A stretch of 64,000 nucleotides of DNA from Chitinophaga rhizophila (GTDB lineage: Bacteria; Bacteroidota; Bacteroidia; Chitinophagales; Chitinophagaceae): contig NZ_JAICCF010000003.1 in NCBI RefSeq assembly GCF_019492185.1, forward strand, positions 620,001-684,000. The letters run 5' to 3'. A program made the position numbers and the translations under genes. The stretch's first letter is position 1. Every line of letters begins with the position of its first letter. Positions 8,884 to 17,046 of the stretch are shown here, piece after piece. The notes under the pieces were generated by a model that saw only the letters and a program-made list of their open reading frames with translations, did no database searches and was not told the DNA's origin.

Positions 8884-9654
8884 ATGAAATACTTACCAAA
8901 GACACTACTCAGCGCCGCACTCATTGCCTTTACTGGTATGACGGCTTCCGCACAGGATAAAAACTCCGGTGTGATCGACTACGAAGTAAATGCAAAAATG
9001 CCCCAGCGCGGCGGTGCAGAAGGAGACGGAGAGGAACAGGTGATCACTTTTAACCAACACTTCTACTTTTCCGGTGGTAAGGGCAAACTGGAAACAGAAC
9101 GTCCTGATTTTGGCGGACGTGGCTTTGGGGGTGGACGTCCGGGTGGCGCTAACCGTGAAGGCGGTAATAGCGGTGCACGTGGCGGACGCTTTGGTATGCG
9201 CGGCCCTGGCGGTAATGCTTTTGTAGATCTGAACGGCAAAAAATACCTGCAGGTATTCTCTAAACCAGATGATACTACTAAAGTCTACTTCGCAGAAGAA
9301 GCTTATACAGCCGCAACAGCGCCCAAACTGAGCGAAAAAACAAAAAAAATAGCTGGATTGCTCTGTAAAAAAGCAACTGTAACGATACGTAACGAAGAAT
9401 ACACCGTGTGGTACACCCAGGAATTACCTTTCAGCTATAGTCCGATTAACGGTCTTTTACCCGATGGTAATGGCGTAGTACTCTCTGCCGAAGGCAGCCG
9501 CCGTTCTTTTAATGCACTCAAAGTAGACTTCAAGCCAGTAACCACCGAACTTTCTTTACCCGCTAATGCAGAGAAGGTTACCGAAGATCAGCTGCGCGAT
9601 ATGCGCCGCGAAGCGATGCAGAAATTCCGTGAACGGCAAAACGGAACTAATTAA
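8884..9654 (+). CDS. GLPGLI family secreted protein
   Basis: Exported protein of the Bacteroidota GLPGLI family, function unknown. Residues 1-22 are a signal peptide ending TASAQ. The family pattern is visible: a GVIDYEV start, a conserved KKATV/EYTVWYTQELP segment, then NGLLPDGNGVVL, the counterpart of the GLPGLIL motif. An insertion at about residues 75-110 is very rich in Gly, Arg and Asn. The ATG at 8884 is preferred because it begins the signal peptide; a frame from 8854 starts inside the promoter box. The gene is followed 45 bp later by a beta-barrel receptor, a pairing often seen in this phylum, suggesting that the two act together at the outer membrane. Confidence 0.85.
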   Translation: MKYLPKTLLSAALIAFTGMTASAQDKNSGVIDYEVNAKMPQRGGAEGDGEEQVITFNQHFYFSGGKGKLETERPDFGGRGFGGGRPGGANREGGNSGARGGRFGMRGPGGNAFVDLNGKKYLQVFSKPDDTTKVYFAEEAYTAATAPKLSEKTKKIAGLLCKKATVTIRNEEYTVWYTQELPFSYSPINGLLPDGNGVVLSAEGSRRSFNALKVDFKPVTTELSLPANAEKVTEDQLRDMRREAMQKFRERQNGTN

Positions 9655-9699
9655 GAACCGTAAGTTTGCATCGTTTCCTCCTTTACCAATTACCCTTTC

Positions 9700-12564
9700 A
9701 TGAAAACATTTACCCTTATAGCTATAACGCTGTTCCTGTTTGCGCTGTCCACACAAGCGCAGCAGGGACAGATTAAAGGTTTACTGACTGACTCTTCTGC
9801 TACCCATCCACTAACGGATGCCACGGTAGCATTGCTACATGGACGAGACTCTTCGCTGGCTGCCACATCCTTTACTGATAAAAAAGGCGCTTTCTCCTTT
9901 ACTGGTGTTGCCGTAGGTGACTATAGGATCTATATCACTTTTCTTGGTTACCAGCCTGTTTTTAAAAGTATCAGGTTAACTGCTGAACAGCCGGTGCTGG
10001 ATATGGGAACAGTACGTCTTAAAGGTAAAGGCCTGCTGCTGAACGAAGTAGAAATCGTACAGGAAGTACCTCCCATCACGGTAAAAAAAGATACGCTTGA
10101 ATTTAATGCCGGCTCTTTTAAAACCCGGGAGAATGCTGTAGTAGAAGACCTTTTGAAAAAACTGCCCGGCGTAACTGTTGATAAAGATGGTGCCGTAACT
10201 GCACAAGGGGAAACTGTTAAAAGGATATTGGTAGATGGTAAACCTTTCTTTGGCGATGATCCCAAACTGGCTACTAAAAACCTACCGGCAGATATCATCG
10301 ACAAAATTCAGCTGATAGACCGTAAGTCAGATCAGGCACAGTTCACCGGTATTGATGATAACAACACTGAAAAAACGATCAACATTACGCTGAAGAAAGA
10401 TAAAAAACAAGGTTTCTTCGGACGTAGCTCTGCGGGCTATGGCGATAATGATCGTTTCGCTGTAAATGCAAGCCTGAACAGCTTCCGGGACAATATTCAA
10501 CTGTCTTTCCTGGGTAGTGGCAATAATGTTAATAACCTGGGTTACACCTTTAATGACGTTTTCAGCTTCAGCGGCGGTGGCGGCGGTGGAGGAGGAGGTG
10601 GTGGTGGCCGTGCTGGTGGTGGCGGCCGTGGCGCTGCACAATCTACATTAAGTAATCTTGGCGGCAACAATTCCAATGGCATTACGCGTAACTGGAATGC
10701 CGGCTTCAACTACAACCAGGATATTAATTCCAAGCTGAAAATAAATGGAAGCTATTTTATCAGCGATACCCGTACGGAAACAAGTAGAAATAGTGACAGG
10801 CAGACGTTCCTGGCGGATAGTACTTTTTACTATAATCAACAGTCTGGCGCTGTCAGCAATAACAATAATCACCGGCTGAATATGCGCGTTGAATACCAGA
10901 TTGACTCTATGCACTCATTGATTGTAACGCCTACATTCAGCTACTCAGATGGAAGCAGTTCTTCACAGAATACTTATCAGTCGCTGGATAAAAACAGGGT
11001 GCAGACAATAGACGGTGAATCAGATAACCGTAGTCATGCTACTTCTCCTAACTTTTCCACCAATGCGTTATTCCGGAAAAAATTCAATAAAATAGGCCGT
11101 ACGCTCAGCGCAAATCTGACTTTCGGCTACAATACCACAGACCGGCAAAATTACTTCAAGATCAGAGATACGCATCTGGGTACAGATACAACAGACGCCT
11201 ATTTCACCGGTTATGACAGGATGACTAACGCCGATAATGTAGGACGCAATATGGGCGTAAGATTGACATATACGGAGCCAGTAATGAAAGATCGATTCCT
11301 TGAAATAAATTACTCCTGGAATAACAATTACAGCGACTCAAAAAACCTCACTTATGATGTGAACGGAGATAACGGGAAATACGATCTGTTGAACGACAGC
11401 TTAAGTAACCTGTTTGAAAATACTTTCACAACACAACAGGCAGGCATCAACCTACGTACGCAGAAACTGAAATACGACTATACTTTTGGTATGAACGTAC
11501 AATTTGCCAGTCTTTTAAATGATAACATCAGTCGCAAGACGCACATTGACCAGCGTACAGTCAACTTCTACCCATCAGCGTCTTTCAACTATAACTTTCA
11601 GCGAGGTAAAAGACTGCGTTTCCGTTATAATGGTAGCACCACACAGCCAACAGTATCCCAGTTGCAGCCATTGCCAGATCTGACCAGTTCATTGTATGTA
11701 CCGCAAGGTAATCCGGACCTGAAGCCATCATTTCAGCACAGCATTAATATGGGCTACAACGTGTTCAACAGCAGCACTTTCCGGGGCTTTATCACCGGAG
11801 TTAACGCTAGCCTGACCAGCAACAAAATTGTGAATGCCAACAGGGTTGATACATCCGGTAAACAATACACGAAACCCATGAACGCGAATGGAGCTTACAA
11901 CCTGAATGCATTTGTGGTGAACATCATCCCGATTAAAAAGCTGAATAGTTCTATTAATCTGAATACGAATTTCAATTACAACAGGGATGTAAGTTTTGTT
12001 AGCAGCAACGCAGACTTTTCCAGACTAGGCAAAAACTATAATCAGAATTTCGGGTTAACCCAGGGTGTAAGTTTTAACTATGCCTACAAGGAATTGTTTG
12101 ACTTTTCTACCAATGCCAGCGTGAATTATCAGGGTGCACGTTATGATATACAGCCCAACAACAATACTAACTATTTCAACTATGCTTTCTCTTTTGACTA
12201 TAATGTCAATTTACCACTGGGCTTTATTATTGGCAGTGATATCACTTACACATTAAATGCAGGCCGGGCAGAAGGTTATAATGTTGACGTTACTATGCTG
12301 AATGCTTTCATATCCAAAAGTGTATTTAAAAATAAAAGAGGCCTGATTAAATTATCGGGGTATGACCTGTTACATCAAAACGTAAGCATTGCGCGTAATA
12401 TCGGGGAAAACTATATTGAGGATGTGAACAACATGGTATTACAACGTTATTTTATGCTGAGCTTTACTTATTTCATTAACAAGTTTGCCGGTGGTGGCAA
12501 CAGCGGTGGAAGGGAACAACGCAGAATGGGTCCTCCGGGAATGAGAATGCAAATGAGAAACTGA
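9700..12564 (+). CDS. TonB-dependent receptor-like outer-membrane beta-barrel protein
   Basis: 954-residue outer-membrane protein. Signal peptide 1-21 (ALSTQAQ); carboxypeptidase-regulatory-like beta-sandwich about 23-110 (GQIKGLLTDSSA... GDYRIYITFLGY); plug-like region about 115-215 (DLLKKLPGVTVDKDGAV, then a typical ILVDGKPFFGDD); then a large beta-barrel ending in FMLSFTYFI and a Gly/Arg/Met-rich tail. This fits the OMP_b-brl_3 family rather than SusC, and no SusD partner follows. Residues about 290-310 hold a run of twelve glycines followed by a second Gly cluster, probably an extracellular loop. The ligand is unknown. A shared operon with the GLPGLI gene is likely. Confidence 0.88.
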   Translation: MKTFTLIAITLFLFALSTQAQQGQIKGLLTDSSATHPLTDATVALLHGRDSSLAATSFTDKKGAFSFTGVAVGDYRIYITFLGYQPVFKSIRLTAEQPVLDMGTVRLKGKGLLLNEVEIVQEVPPITVKKDTLEFNAGSFKTRENAVVEDLLKKLPGVTVDKDGAVTAQGETVKRILVDGKPFFGDDPKLATKNLPADIIDKIQLIDRKSDQAQFTGIDDNNTEKTINITLKKDKKQGFFGRSSAGYGDNDRFAVNASLNSFRDNIQLSFLGSGNNVNNLGYTFNDVFSFSGGGGGGGGGGGGRAGGGGRGAAQSTLSNLGGNNSNGITRNWNAGFNYNQDINSKLKINGSYFISDTRTETSRNSDRQTFLADSTFYYNQQSGAVSNNNNHRLNMRVEYQIDSMHSLIVTPTFSYSDGSSSSQNTYQSLDKNRVQTIDGESDNRSHATSPNFSTNALFRKKFNKIGRTLSANLTFGYNTTDRQNYFKIRDTHLGTDTTDAYFTGYDRMTNADNVGRNMGVRLTYTEPVMKDRFLEINYSWNNNYSDSKNLTYDVNGDNGKYDLLNDSLSNLFENTFTTQQAGINLRTQKLKYDYTFGMNVQFASLLNDNISRKTHIDQRTVNFYPSASFNYNFQRGKRLRFRYNGSTTQPTVSQLQPLPDLTSSLYVPQGNPDLKPSFQHSINMGYNVFNSSTFRGFITGVNASLTSNKIVNANRVDTSGKQYTKPMNANGAYNLNAFVVNIIPIKKLNSSINLNTNFNYNRDVSFVSSNADFSRLGKNYNQNFGLTQGVSFNYAYKELFDFSTNASVNYQGARYDIQPNNNTNYFNYAFSFDYNVNLPLGFIIGSDITYTLNAGRAEGYNVDVTMLNAFISKSVFKNKRGLIKLSGYDLLHQNVSIARNIGENYIEDVNNMVLQRYFMLSFTYFINKFAGGGNSGGREQRRMGPPGMRMQMRN

Positions 12565-12646
12565 CATTGATACCTCTGCAATCACCAATTTTGTTATAGT
12601 AAAGAGGAGAGTGGGGCTTTGAGGGATAAAATGTTTGATTAAACAG

Positions 12647-12676
12647 AAGGGCTGACCAGTTAACTGATCAGCCCTT
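12647..12676 (+). terminator. Terminator after the receptor gene
   Basis: Fifteen-base arms with one mismatch (12647-12661 with 12662-12676) followed by TCTT. The rest of the 12565-12824 spacer holds a looser inverted repeat (12726-12737 with 12787-12798, one mismatch) and no gene. Confidence 0.7.
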
Positions 12677-12824
12677 TCTTATTCAAAGATGATGTAAAAT
12701 GACTCCGATGTTGAAGAATTTTTGAAAGGTTGAAAGGATAACAAAGGTGGGGGCGTACTTCCTCATTCATACCTCCAGCTTTGAAACCTTACAACCTTAA
12801 TATTTTTTGCTGGTGCTTATGGTA

Positions 12825-13142
12825 CTATACTCCGGCTGTTCTGTATCTGTGTACTTTTTGAGCCGTCTTGCGTTCCTTGATACTTTGTGACACTTTTCTT
12901 ACTACCCAGCTCAGTGTAAATGTTGGAATGAAATCCAGACCAGGGAATAGTTCTTCAATAAAATTGAAAACACTTCCAAAAGCACCCAGGTTACTGCCAA
13001 ACATTCTGTAAAAAATAATAGCAGAAATTGGGGCCCAGATCACGTCACTTACTTCTCCTAAAACCGGCACAGTATAACTGGCACATCCAATCAGGTCCAT
13101 TAAAATGCAAGTCCATAATGCAGGGGTAAATCGTCTTTCCAT
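12825..13142 (-). CDS. Small membrane protein of unknown function
   Basis: 105 residues, not assigned to a named family. Two hydrophobic stretches are visible at about 8-28 and 33-50 (TCILMDLIGCASYTVPVLGE, VIWAPISAIIFYRMFG), then an amphipathic Phe/Leu-rich segment (FNFIEELFPGLDFIPTFTL) and a basic cytoplasmic tail. Small proteins of this shape are common in Bacteroidota. It is monocistronic and divergent from the TIM-barrel gene. Confidence 0.7.
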   Translation of the reverse strand: MERRFTPALWTCILMDLIGCASYTVPVLGEVSDVIWAPISAIIFYRMFGSNLGAFGSVFNFIEELFPGLDFIPTFTLSWVVRKVSQSIKERKTAQKVHRYRTAGV

Positions 13143-13438
13143 AGACCTCCGCTTTAATAAGTTAACTATATATAATCAAATAGCTTACCAAAAACAATTA
13201 CGTTTGAACGGTATAGGAGTTACGATGCGGCGTTGCGGCGTTTTTTGGGAGTAATTAACTGTAAAACAAACTCTTAAAAAAATGCTGATTTATTAGGCTG
13301 TGTATTCGTAATCCATCTTCATCATAATTGTCGGTTAATTAGTATAACGTATCGGCACTATATAAAGTTACGAAGTATTTAAATCAACAGATCTACGCAA
13401 TTTTAAATTGCGTAGTTTCACGTAAACTGTAATCCGAC

Positions 13439-14332
13439 ATGCTTAACGAAAATTCCCGCCGCGATATGATTAAGAAGGCCGCCGCTATGGCATTTGCTTC
13501 GACTTCCCTCGCTTCCCTTACAACCCGTGTCATGGCCCACGAGACTAAGGTAGAAGAAAAACTAAAAGGTCAGATCAATCATTCTGTTTGCGCCTGGTGC
13601 TATGATGGTATTCCACTGGAAGATCTCTGCAAGGCAGCCAGCAAAATTGGTATTCAATCCATTGATCTGCTGGATCCGAAAGATTTCGCTACTGCAAAAA
13701 AATATGACCTTACCTGTGCCATGGTAGCGTCTATTAACAAAGACTGGCACATTGGCCGGGGATGGAACCGTGTTGAACATCACGATCAGCTTGTTACCTA
13801 TTATGAACACTTAATAGATGAGACAGCTAAAGCAGGTTTTCCGAACCTCATCTGCTTCTCCGGCAATCGCGAAGGGCTTGATGATCAGACTGGTATCGAG
13901 AACTGTGCAAAAGGTCTGAAGCGTATTATGAACTATGCAGAAAAGAAGAAAGTTACCATTGTAATGGAGCTGCTCAATAGTAAAGTGAACCATCCTGATT
14001 ACCAGTGCGATCATAGCAACTGGGGCGTAGAACTATGTAAAGCTATTGGCTCAGAACGCTTTAAACTGCTGTACGATATATACCACATGCAGATTATGGA
14101 GGGCGACGTGATCCGGACTATTCAAAACAGTCACCAGTATTTTGCGCATTATCATACAGGCGGTGTACCTGGCAGAAATGAGATTGACGAGACGCAGGAA
14201 TTATATTACCCTGCTATTATGAAAGCGATACATGATACTGGTTTTAAAGGCTTTGTGGCGCAGGAGTTTGTACCTAAACGTGCTGATAAACTGGCATCTC
14301 TGAAGCAGAGCATCCAGATCTGTGATATTTAA
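13439..14332 (+). CDS. Tat-exported hydroxypyruvate isomerase-like TIM barrel protein
   Basis: 297 residues. The N terminus has a twin-arginine motif (NSRRDMIKKAAAM) before a hydrophobic stretch, so export through Tat is expected. The body is an AP-endonuclease/xylose-isomerase-like TIM barrel closest to hydroxypyruvate isomerase: the catalytic Glu in IVMELLNSK, the metal-ligand Asp and His in LLYDIYHMQ, and the second catalytic Glu in FVAQEFVPK are all present. The true substrate of these exported sugar isomerases is not known. The preceding spacer (13143-13438) shows no TAnnTTTG box. Its stop overlaps the stop of the convergent GNAT gene by 3 bp. Confidence 0.85.
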   Translation: MLNENSRRDMIKKAAAMAFASTSLASLTTRVMAHETKVEEKLKGQINHSVCAWCYDGIPLEDLCKAASKIGIQSIDLLDPKDFATAKKYDLTCAMVASINKDWHIGRGWNRVEHHDQLVTYYEHLIDETAKAGFPNLICFSGNREGLDDQTGIENCAKGLKRIMNYAEKKKVTIVMELLNSKVNHPDYQCDHSNWGVELCKAIGSERFKLLYDIYHMQIMEGDVIRTIQNSHQYFAHYHTGGVPGRNEIDETQELYYPAIMKAIHDTGFKGFVAQEFVPKRADKLASLKQSIQICDI

Positions 14333-14871
14333 TGTTTCCAGTCCTGCTTCAGTATCCCCATCACGACGGTATCCACATAGCGGCCATGCAATTTGGCACT
14401 GTGGCGAAGGATCCCCTCTTTGGAAAAACCGAGCCTGATGGGGATCTGGGCGCTCTGGTTGTTCTGGAGTGCAAAACGGATCTCTAATTTATTCAGCTTC
14501 AGTGACTCAAAGGCAAATGAAATAAGCACTTTACAAGCCGCCACAGCAATTCCCTTTCCGCGGAAATTATCCCCCAACCAATATCCAATTTCTGCTTTTT
14601 CCAGCAGATGATCCCATCCATGCAGGTCGATAACGCCGCACAACTGCTCCTGGTACCATACGCCAAAGGCAATAGCATCCTGTTCTTCCGCTTTGCGTAA
14701 CATCATTTCAATAAATCGCAGGGTGTGCTCAGGGGCTGTATTGTAATCAACCCAGGGTAGAAAACGGCGCAGGCTTTTGCGCGACGTATCCAATTGCTGA
14801 TAAAGTGCCGGGGCATGTTCAGGCTGCAACTGCCTCAAAACAACGGATTCATTAACAGGTAATTCCAGCAT
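14329..14871 (-). CDS. GNAT family N-acetyltransferase (RimL/RimJ type)
   Basis: 180-residue acetyl-CoA-dependent transferase. VVLRQLQPEHAPALYQ at the N terminus, the EIGYWLGDNFRGKGIAVAACK segment containing the acetyl-CoA-binding R/Q-x-x-G-x-G/A loop, and the LNKLEIRFALQNNQSAQIPIRLGFSKEG C-terminal block are typical of ribosomal-protein or amino-acid N-acetyltransferases. The substrate cannot be told. The ATG at 14871 is chosen. A strong hairpin lies between this gene and the upstream lipoprotein gene, so it needs its own promoter, which I cannot place. Confidence 0.85.
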   Translation of the reverse strand: MLELPVNESVVLRQLQPEHAPALYQQLDTSRKSLRRFLPWVDYNTAPEHTLRFIEMMLRKAEEQDAIAFGVWYQEQLCGVIDLHGWDHLLEKAEIGYWLGDNFRGKGIAVAACKVLISFAFESLKLNKLEIRFALQNNQSAQIPIRLGFSKEGILRHSAKLHGRYVDTVVMGILKQDWKH

Positions 14872-14879
14872 AAACAAAA

Positions 14880-14904
14880 GAGGTTTGGCGTTGTGCCAAA
14901 CCTC
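14880..14904 (-). terminator. Terminator of the lipoprotein gene
   Basis: Perfect 10-bp stem (14880-14889 with 14895-14904), 5-nt loop, followed on the minus strand by TTTTG. It ends only 9 bp from the GNAT start codon, so it could also attenuate GNAT expression. Confidence 0.8.
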
Positions 14905-14919
14905 AAATTTAATAAAATA

Positions 14920-15561
14920 CTACTTCATTGCTATGAGCTGCTGCTTTTGCATATCCTTCACGATCTGCCTTGCAAACAGGTAGGCCTGCCGGTATGCAGT
15001 AGGGGGATCTACTGAAGCTGTCTGCGCATTGTAGAGCAATTTCTTTTCCTTCAGATCATACAGATTGGTTTCCCACTCGTACTTGGTATTCTCTGAGTAA
15101 TACCCCGGATCGTACATACGCCCGTACCATCCTCTGTAATAAGGCCAGAAGCCACCGTAATACGGATAGCCATAAGGGCCGAAGCGATTAAAACCAGGTA
15201 CATAGTTTTTCTCGCGGGACTTATCAACCATTGCAATGGTCATCACCTGATCCACATCGCTGCTGCGAAACTTTTTTAACGCGGCTTTTTCATCTCCTTT
15301 ACCGAGATTGTCTTCCGGGCCGTAGGTAGCATATGCAGAAACTGCATTGTAGCCCTCTTTTTTCAATTCTGTAACCAGGTTATTTTCCATTAGAATACGC
15401 AGATTGCGTTCCTTCTCAGGTACCAGCGCGATCACCATAATTTTATTTTCCTGCTGTAACCGGGCATCCGGCGTCTTCCAGGATGAAGTCAGTTTGGTGC
15501 TGGTACAGGCTGTCATTGACAACAAACCGATAGCCATTAAAAACAATCCTAACCTTTTCAT
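14920..15561 (-). CDS. Lipoprotein, DUF4136-like
   Basis: 213 residues. Signal peptide with lipobox MTAC, so lipidation at Cys19. After it comes TSSWKTPDA, then a small alpha/beta domain in which KIMVIALVPEKERNLRILMENNLVTELKKEGY resembles the envelope lipoprotein family that includes DUF4136. A Gly/Tyr/Pro-rich stretch (about residues 125-155) interrupts the fold. Function unknown. It is monocistronic with its own terminator and has an unusually strong Shine-Dalgarno sequence. Confidence 0.75.
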   Translation of the reverse strand: MKRLGLFLMAIGLLSMTACTSTKLTSSWKTPDARLQQENKIMVIALVPEKERNLRILMENNLVTELKKEGYNAVSAYATYGPEDNLGKGDEKAALKKFRSSDVDQVMTIAMVDKSREKNYVPGFNRFGPYGYPYYGGFWPYYRGWYGRMYDPGYYSENTKYEWETNLYDLKEKKLLYNAQTASVDPPTAYRQAYLFARQIVKDMQKQQLIAMK

Positions 15562-15565
15562 ATAT

Positions 15566-15572
15566 CCTCCTT
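15566..15572 (-). promoter_or_regulatory. Strong Shine-Dalgarno AAGGAGG
   Basis: AAGGAGG on the minus strand, 4 nt before the ATG at 15561. Full anti-SD complementarity is unusual here, where most starts have none. Confidence 0.5.
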
Positions 15573-15794
15573 TTAACTACTTGTTAGACGCATATCAAAG
15601 GCCAGAGTTACATAAGGGCAGGAAATTAACATTTCTTTGATAACCAGGTCATTGCTGAGCTAAAATCTAACATTCCGGTTATCAGAACGGCTGTTGAAGT
15701 GCAGGATGTTGTACCAGGCGGGCATACACGGGCATACCTGTCTGGTACATACATCATACACTGATATATATGCAGTATATCAAGGATTATAATA

Positions 15795-15829
15795 AACCTG
15801 ATCTGCTGAAAGGCTGATCAGATCAGGTT
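15795..15829. repeat. Inverted repeat AACCTGATCTG / CAGATCAGGTT
   Basis: Perfect 11-bp arms at 15795-15805 and 15819-15829 around 13 nt. No T-run follows, so a terminator is not obvious. Confidence 0.55.
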
Positions 15830-15927
15830 ACATGCAATATGTCAAAGAGCTGCTTCCGCCTTCATCACCAGTGTGGCTCTTAAGGCGTTTTGCAATATTA
15901 ACGAGAATATTCACCCGGATGCGGGCA

Positions 15928-15964
15928 ATGTCCATAGGACGCCATATCATGTCCACAGGACGCC
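15928..15964. repeat. Two direct repeats ATGTCCAYAGGACGCC, 21 bp apart
   Basis: Copies at 15928-15943 and 15949-15964 differ at one base. Each contains the palindrome GTCC-AYA-GGAC. The 21-bp offset equals two DNA turns, as for paired operator sites. Confidence 0.6.
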
Positions 15965-16069
15965 GATACATTTTATAAAATACTCTATATCAATACATTA
16001 AGATGAATTGTAAATAACATAGGCAGGGGATAATTCCGGTATTCGGCGGTCTGTGACGATATAGGGCAA

Positions 16070-16111
16070 CTTACGTTAATCTTACGTTTTCGAACGTAGG
16101 ATTAACGTAGG
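16070..16111. repeat. Long hairpin with TTCG loop
   Basis: Arms of 19 nt at 16070-16088 and 16093-16111 pair with two G-T wobbles in one orientation; the loop is the stable tetraloop TTCG (16089-16092). Each arm is itself a tandem pair of CTTACGTT-like octamers. Confidence 0.6.
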
Positions 16112-16144
16112 TTGATGAAGAGGAAAGCAGCGATCAGTAAAAAA

Positions 16145-16175
16145 GGAAGGCGCTTCACTTATTGAAGCGCCTTCC
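16145..16175 (-). terminator. Rho-independent terminator downstream of the AT-rich gene
   Basis: Perfect 13-bp stem GGAAGGCGCTTCA (16145-16157) with 16163-16175, loop CTTAT, followed on the minus strand by six T. It lies 86 bp past the stop at 16261. Confidence 0.85.
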
Positions 16176-16260
16176 TCGAACAAATAAAGAATTATTGTCC
16201 AAATAATTTTATCATAATGTATTTTCCTGCAACCTAATTTTTATATAAAACTATAATTTT

Positions 16261-16872
16261 TTATAGTTTTTCTATTACCTTTGTACAGTCCTTAATTAGC
16301 TTAGTAACCTCAACGGAATTGGACTGTTGTTTACCAAGCCAGTTAAGGATTTTTTCTTTGTTGCAGTATTCCATTAATTTATCTTCTGCAATCCAACGTA
16401 AAACATCTAAGATATTATCCTTTGGATAAACACTTCTAACGTCATTTATTTCTTGCTTACCCTGTATTCTTCGTAATTCAATTGCGACCACAAAATTAAT
16501 TCCCTTTTCTTCCATATCGGTGAGCACTACTTTAACATCGCTACGCGTTTTACTTTGAAAAATTGCAATTGGGTCATCTAAATATTCTGGCATGTGTACT
16601 ACCGAGACTAATGAAAATGGATGATTAGCTTGCAATTTTTTATCTACTAAACGTCTAACAGATATTTGTATAGGCAAATCTGGTGTTCCACAGCTTATTA
16701 AGTGTTTGCATGGACGCCCTAGTTCTAATGGAGTATAATCAGTATTGGTACCGTTTAATATTATTCTAAGCCTTTCGTTATAGATATTACATATGTCTTT
16801 TATGCTAGGTTTTAAAACAGATTCTTCTTTTTTGGGTGTGGTTGGTGTGGTTGGTCTTATTGGCTTATGCAT
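16261..16872 (-). CDS. Possible MuF-C/PBECR-type nuclease domain protein
   Basis: 203 residues. The segment from about residue 88 (LDDPIAIFQSKTRSDVKVVLTDM, split here only by position) through NFVVAIEL and NDVRSVYPKDN to LMEYCNKEKILNWL resembles the C-terminal domain of phage MuF polyproteins, a barnase-EndoU-colicin-RelE-like fold thought to be an RNase toxin. In phages it is fused to a head protein; here it stands alone behind a Thr/Pro/Lys-rich leader. There is no signal peptide. The gene is visibly richer in A+T than its neighbours and is bounded by hairpins, suggesting acquisition. No antitoxin or immunity gene is adjacent. The family call is by eye and moderately uncertain. Confidence 0.5.
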   Translation of the reverse strand: MHKPIRPTTPTTPKKEESVLKPSIKDICNIYNERLRIILNGTNTDYTPLELGRPCKHLISCGTPDLPIQISVRRLVDKKLQANHPFSLVSVVHMPEYLDDPIAIFQSKTRSDVKVVLTDMEEKGINFVVAIELRRIQGKQEINDVRSVYPKDNILDVLRWIAEDKLMEYCNKEKILNWLGKQQSNSVEVTKLIKDCTKVIEKL

Positions 16873-16998
16873 CAGTTATTTTTATTAAAGCCTTCGTAGT
16901 TCAATTTTCATCATGGAACCATCTAACAAATAACGGTTTATTGCTCGAAATATCGAAATAAAGTTCAGTACAAGATTTGTAACTACTATCATTCGCGC

Positions 16999-17046
16999 AT
17001 ATAAAGAAAAGGGCAAATCTTTAAAGATTTGCCCTTTTCTTTATAT
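16999..17046 (-). terminator. 48-bp perfect palindrome, terminator of mqnC
   Basis: 24-nt arms (16999-17022 and 17023-17046) are exactly complementary, centred on CTTTAAAG. It lies 48 bp after the mqnC stop and also faces the upstream side of the AT-rich gene. It could act as a terminator in both directions. Confidence 0.75.

Larger units (their letters stand above)
15562..16260. other. Hairpin-rich non-coding region of 700 bp
   Basis: No open reading frame worth calling on either strand. It contains, in order, an inverted repeat (15795-15829), two 16-bp direct repeats each with an internal palindrome (15928-15964), a 19-bp-arm hairpin with a TTCG loop (16070-16111) and a terminator (16145-16175). 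The density of structured elements is much higher than in other spacers of the window. Confidence 0.6.

Noticed and set aside
15928-15964. Direct repeats as a CRISPR remnant
   Set aside because: Only two copies of 16 bp with a 5-bp gap; no spacers of constant length and no cas genes.
16276-16283. Exact TACCTTTG on the plus strand
   Set aside because: It lies in the 3' end of the AT-rich minus-strand gene with no plus-strand gene downstream; probably chance.
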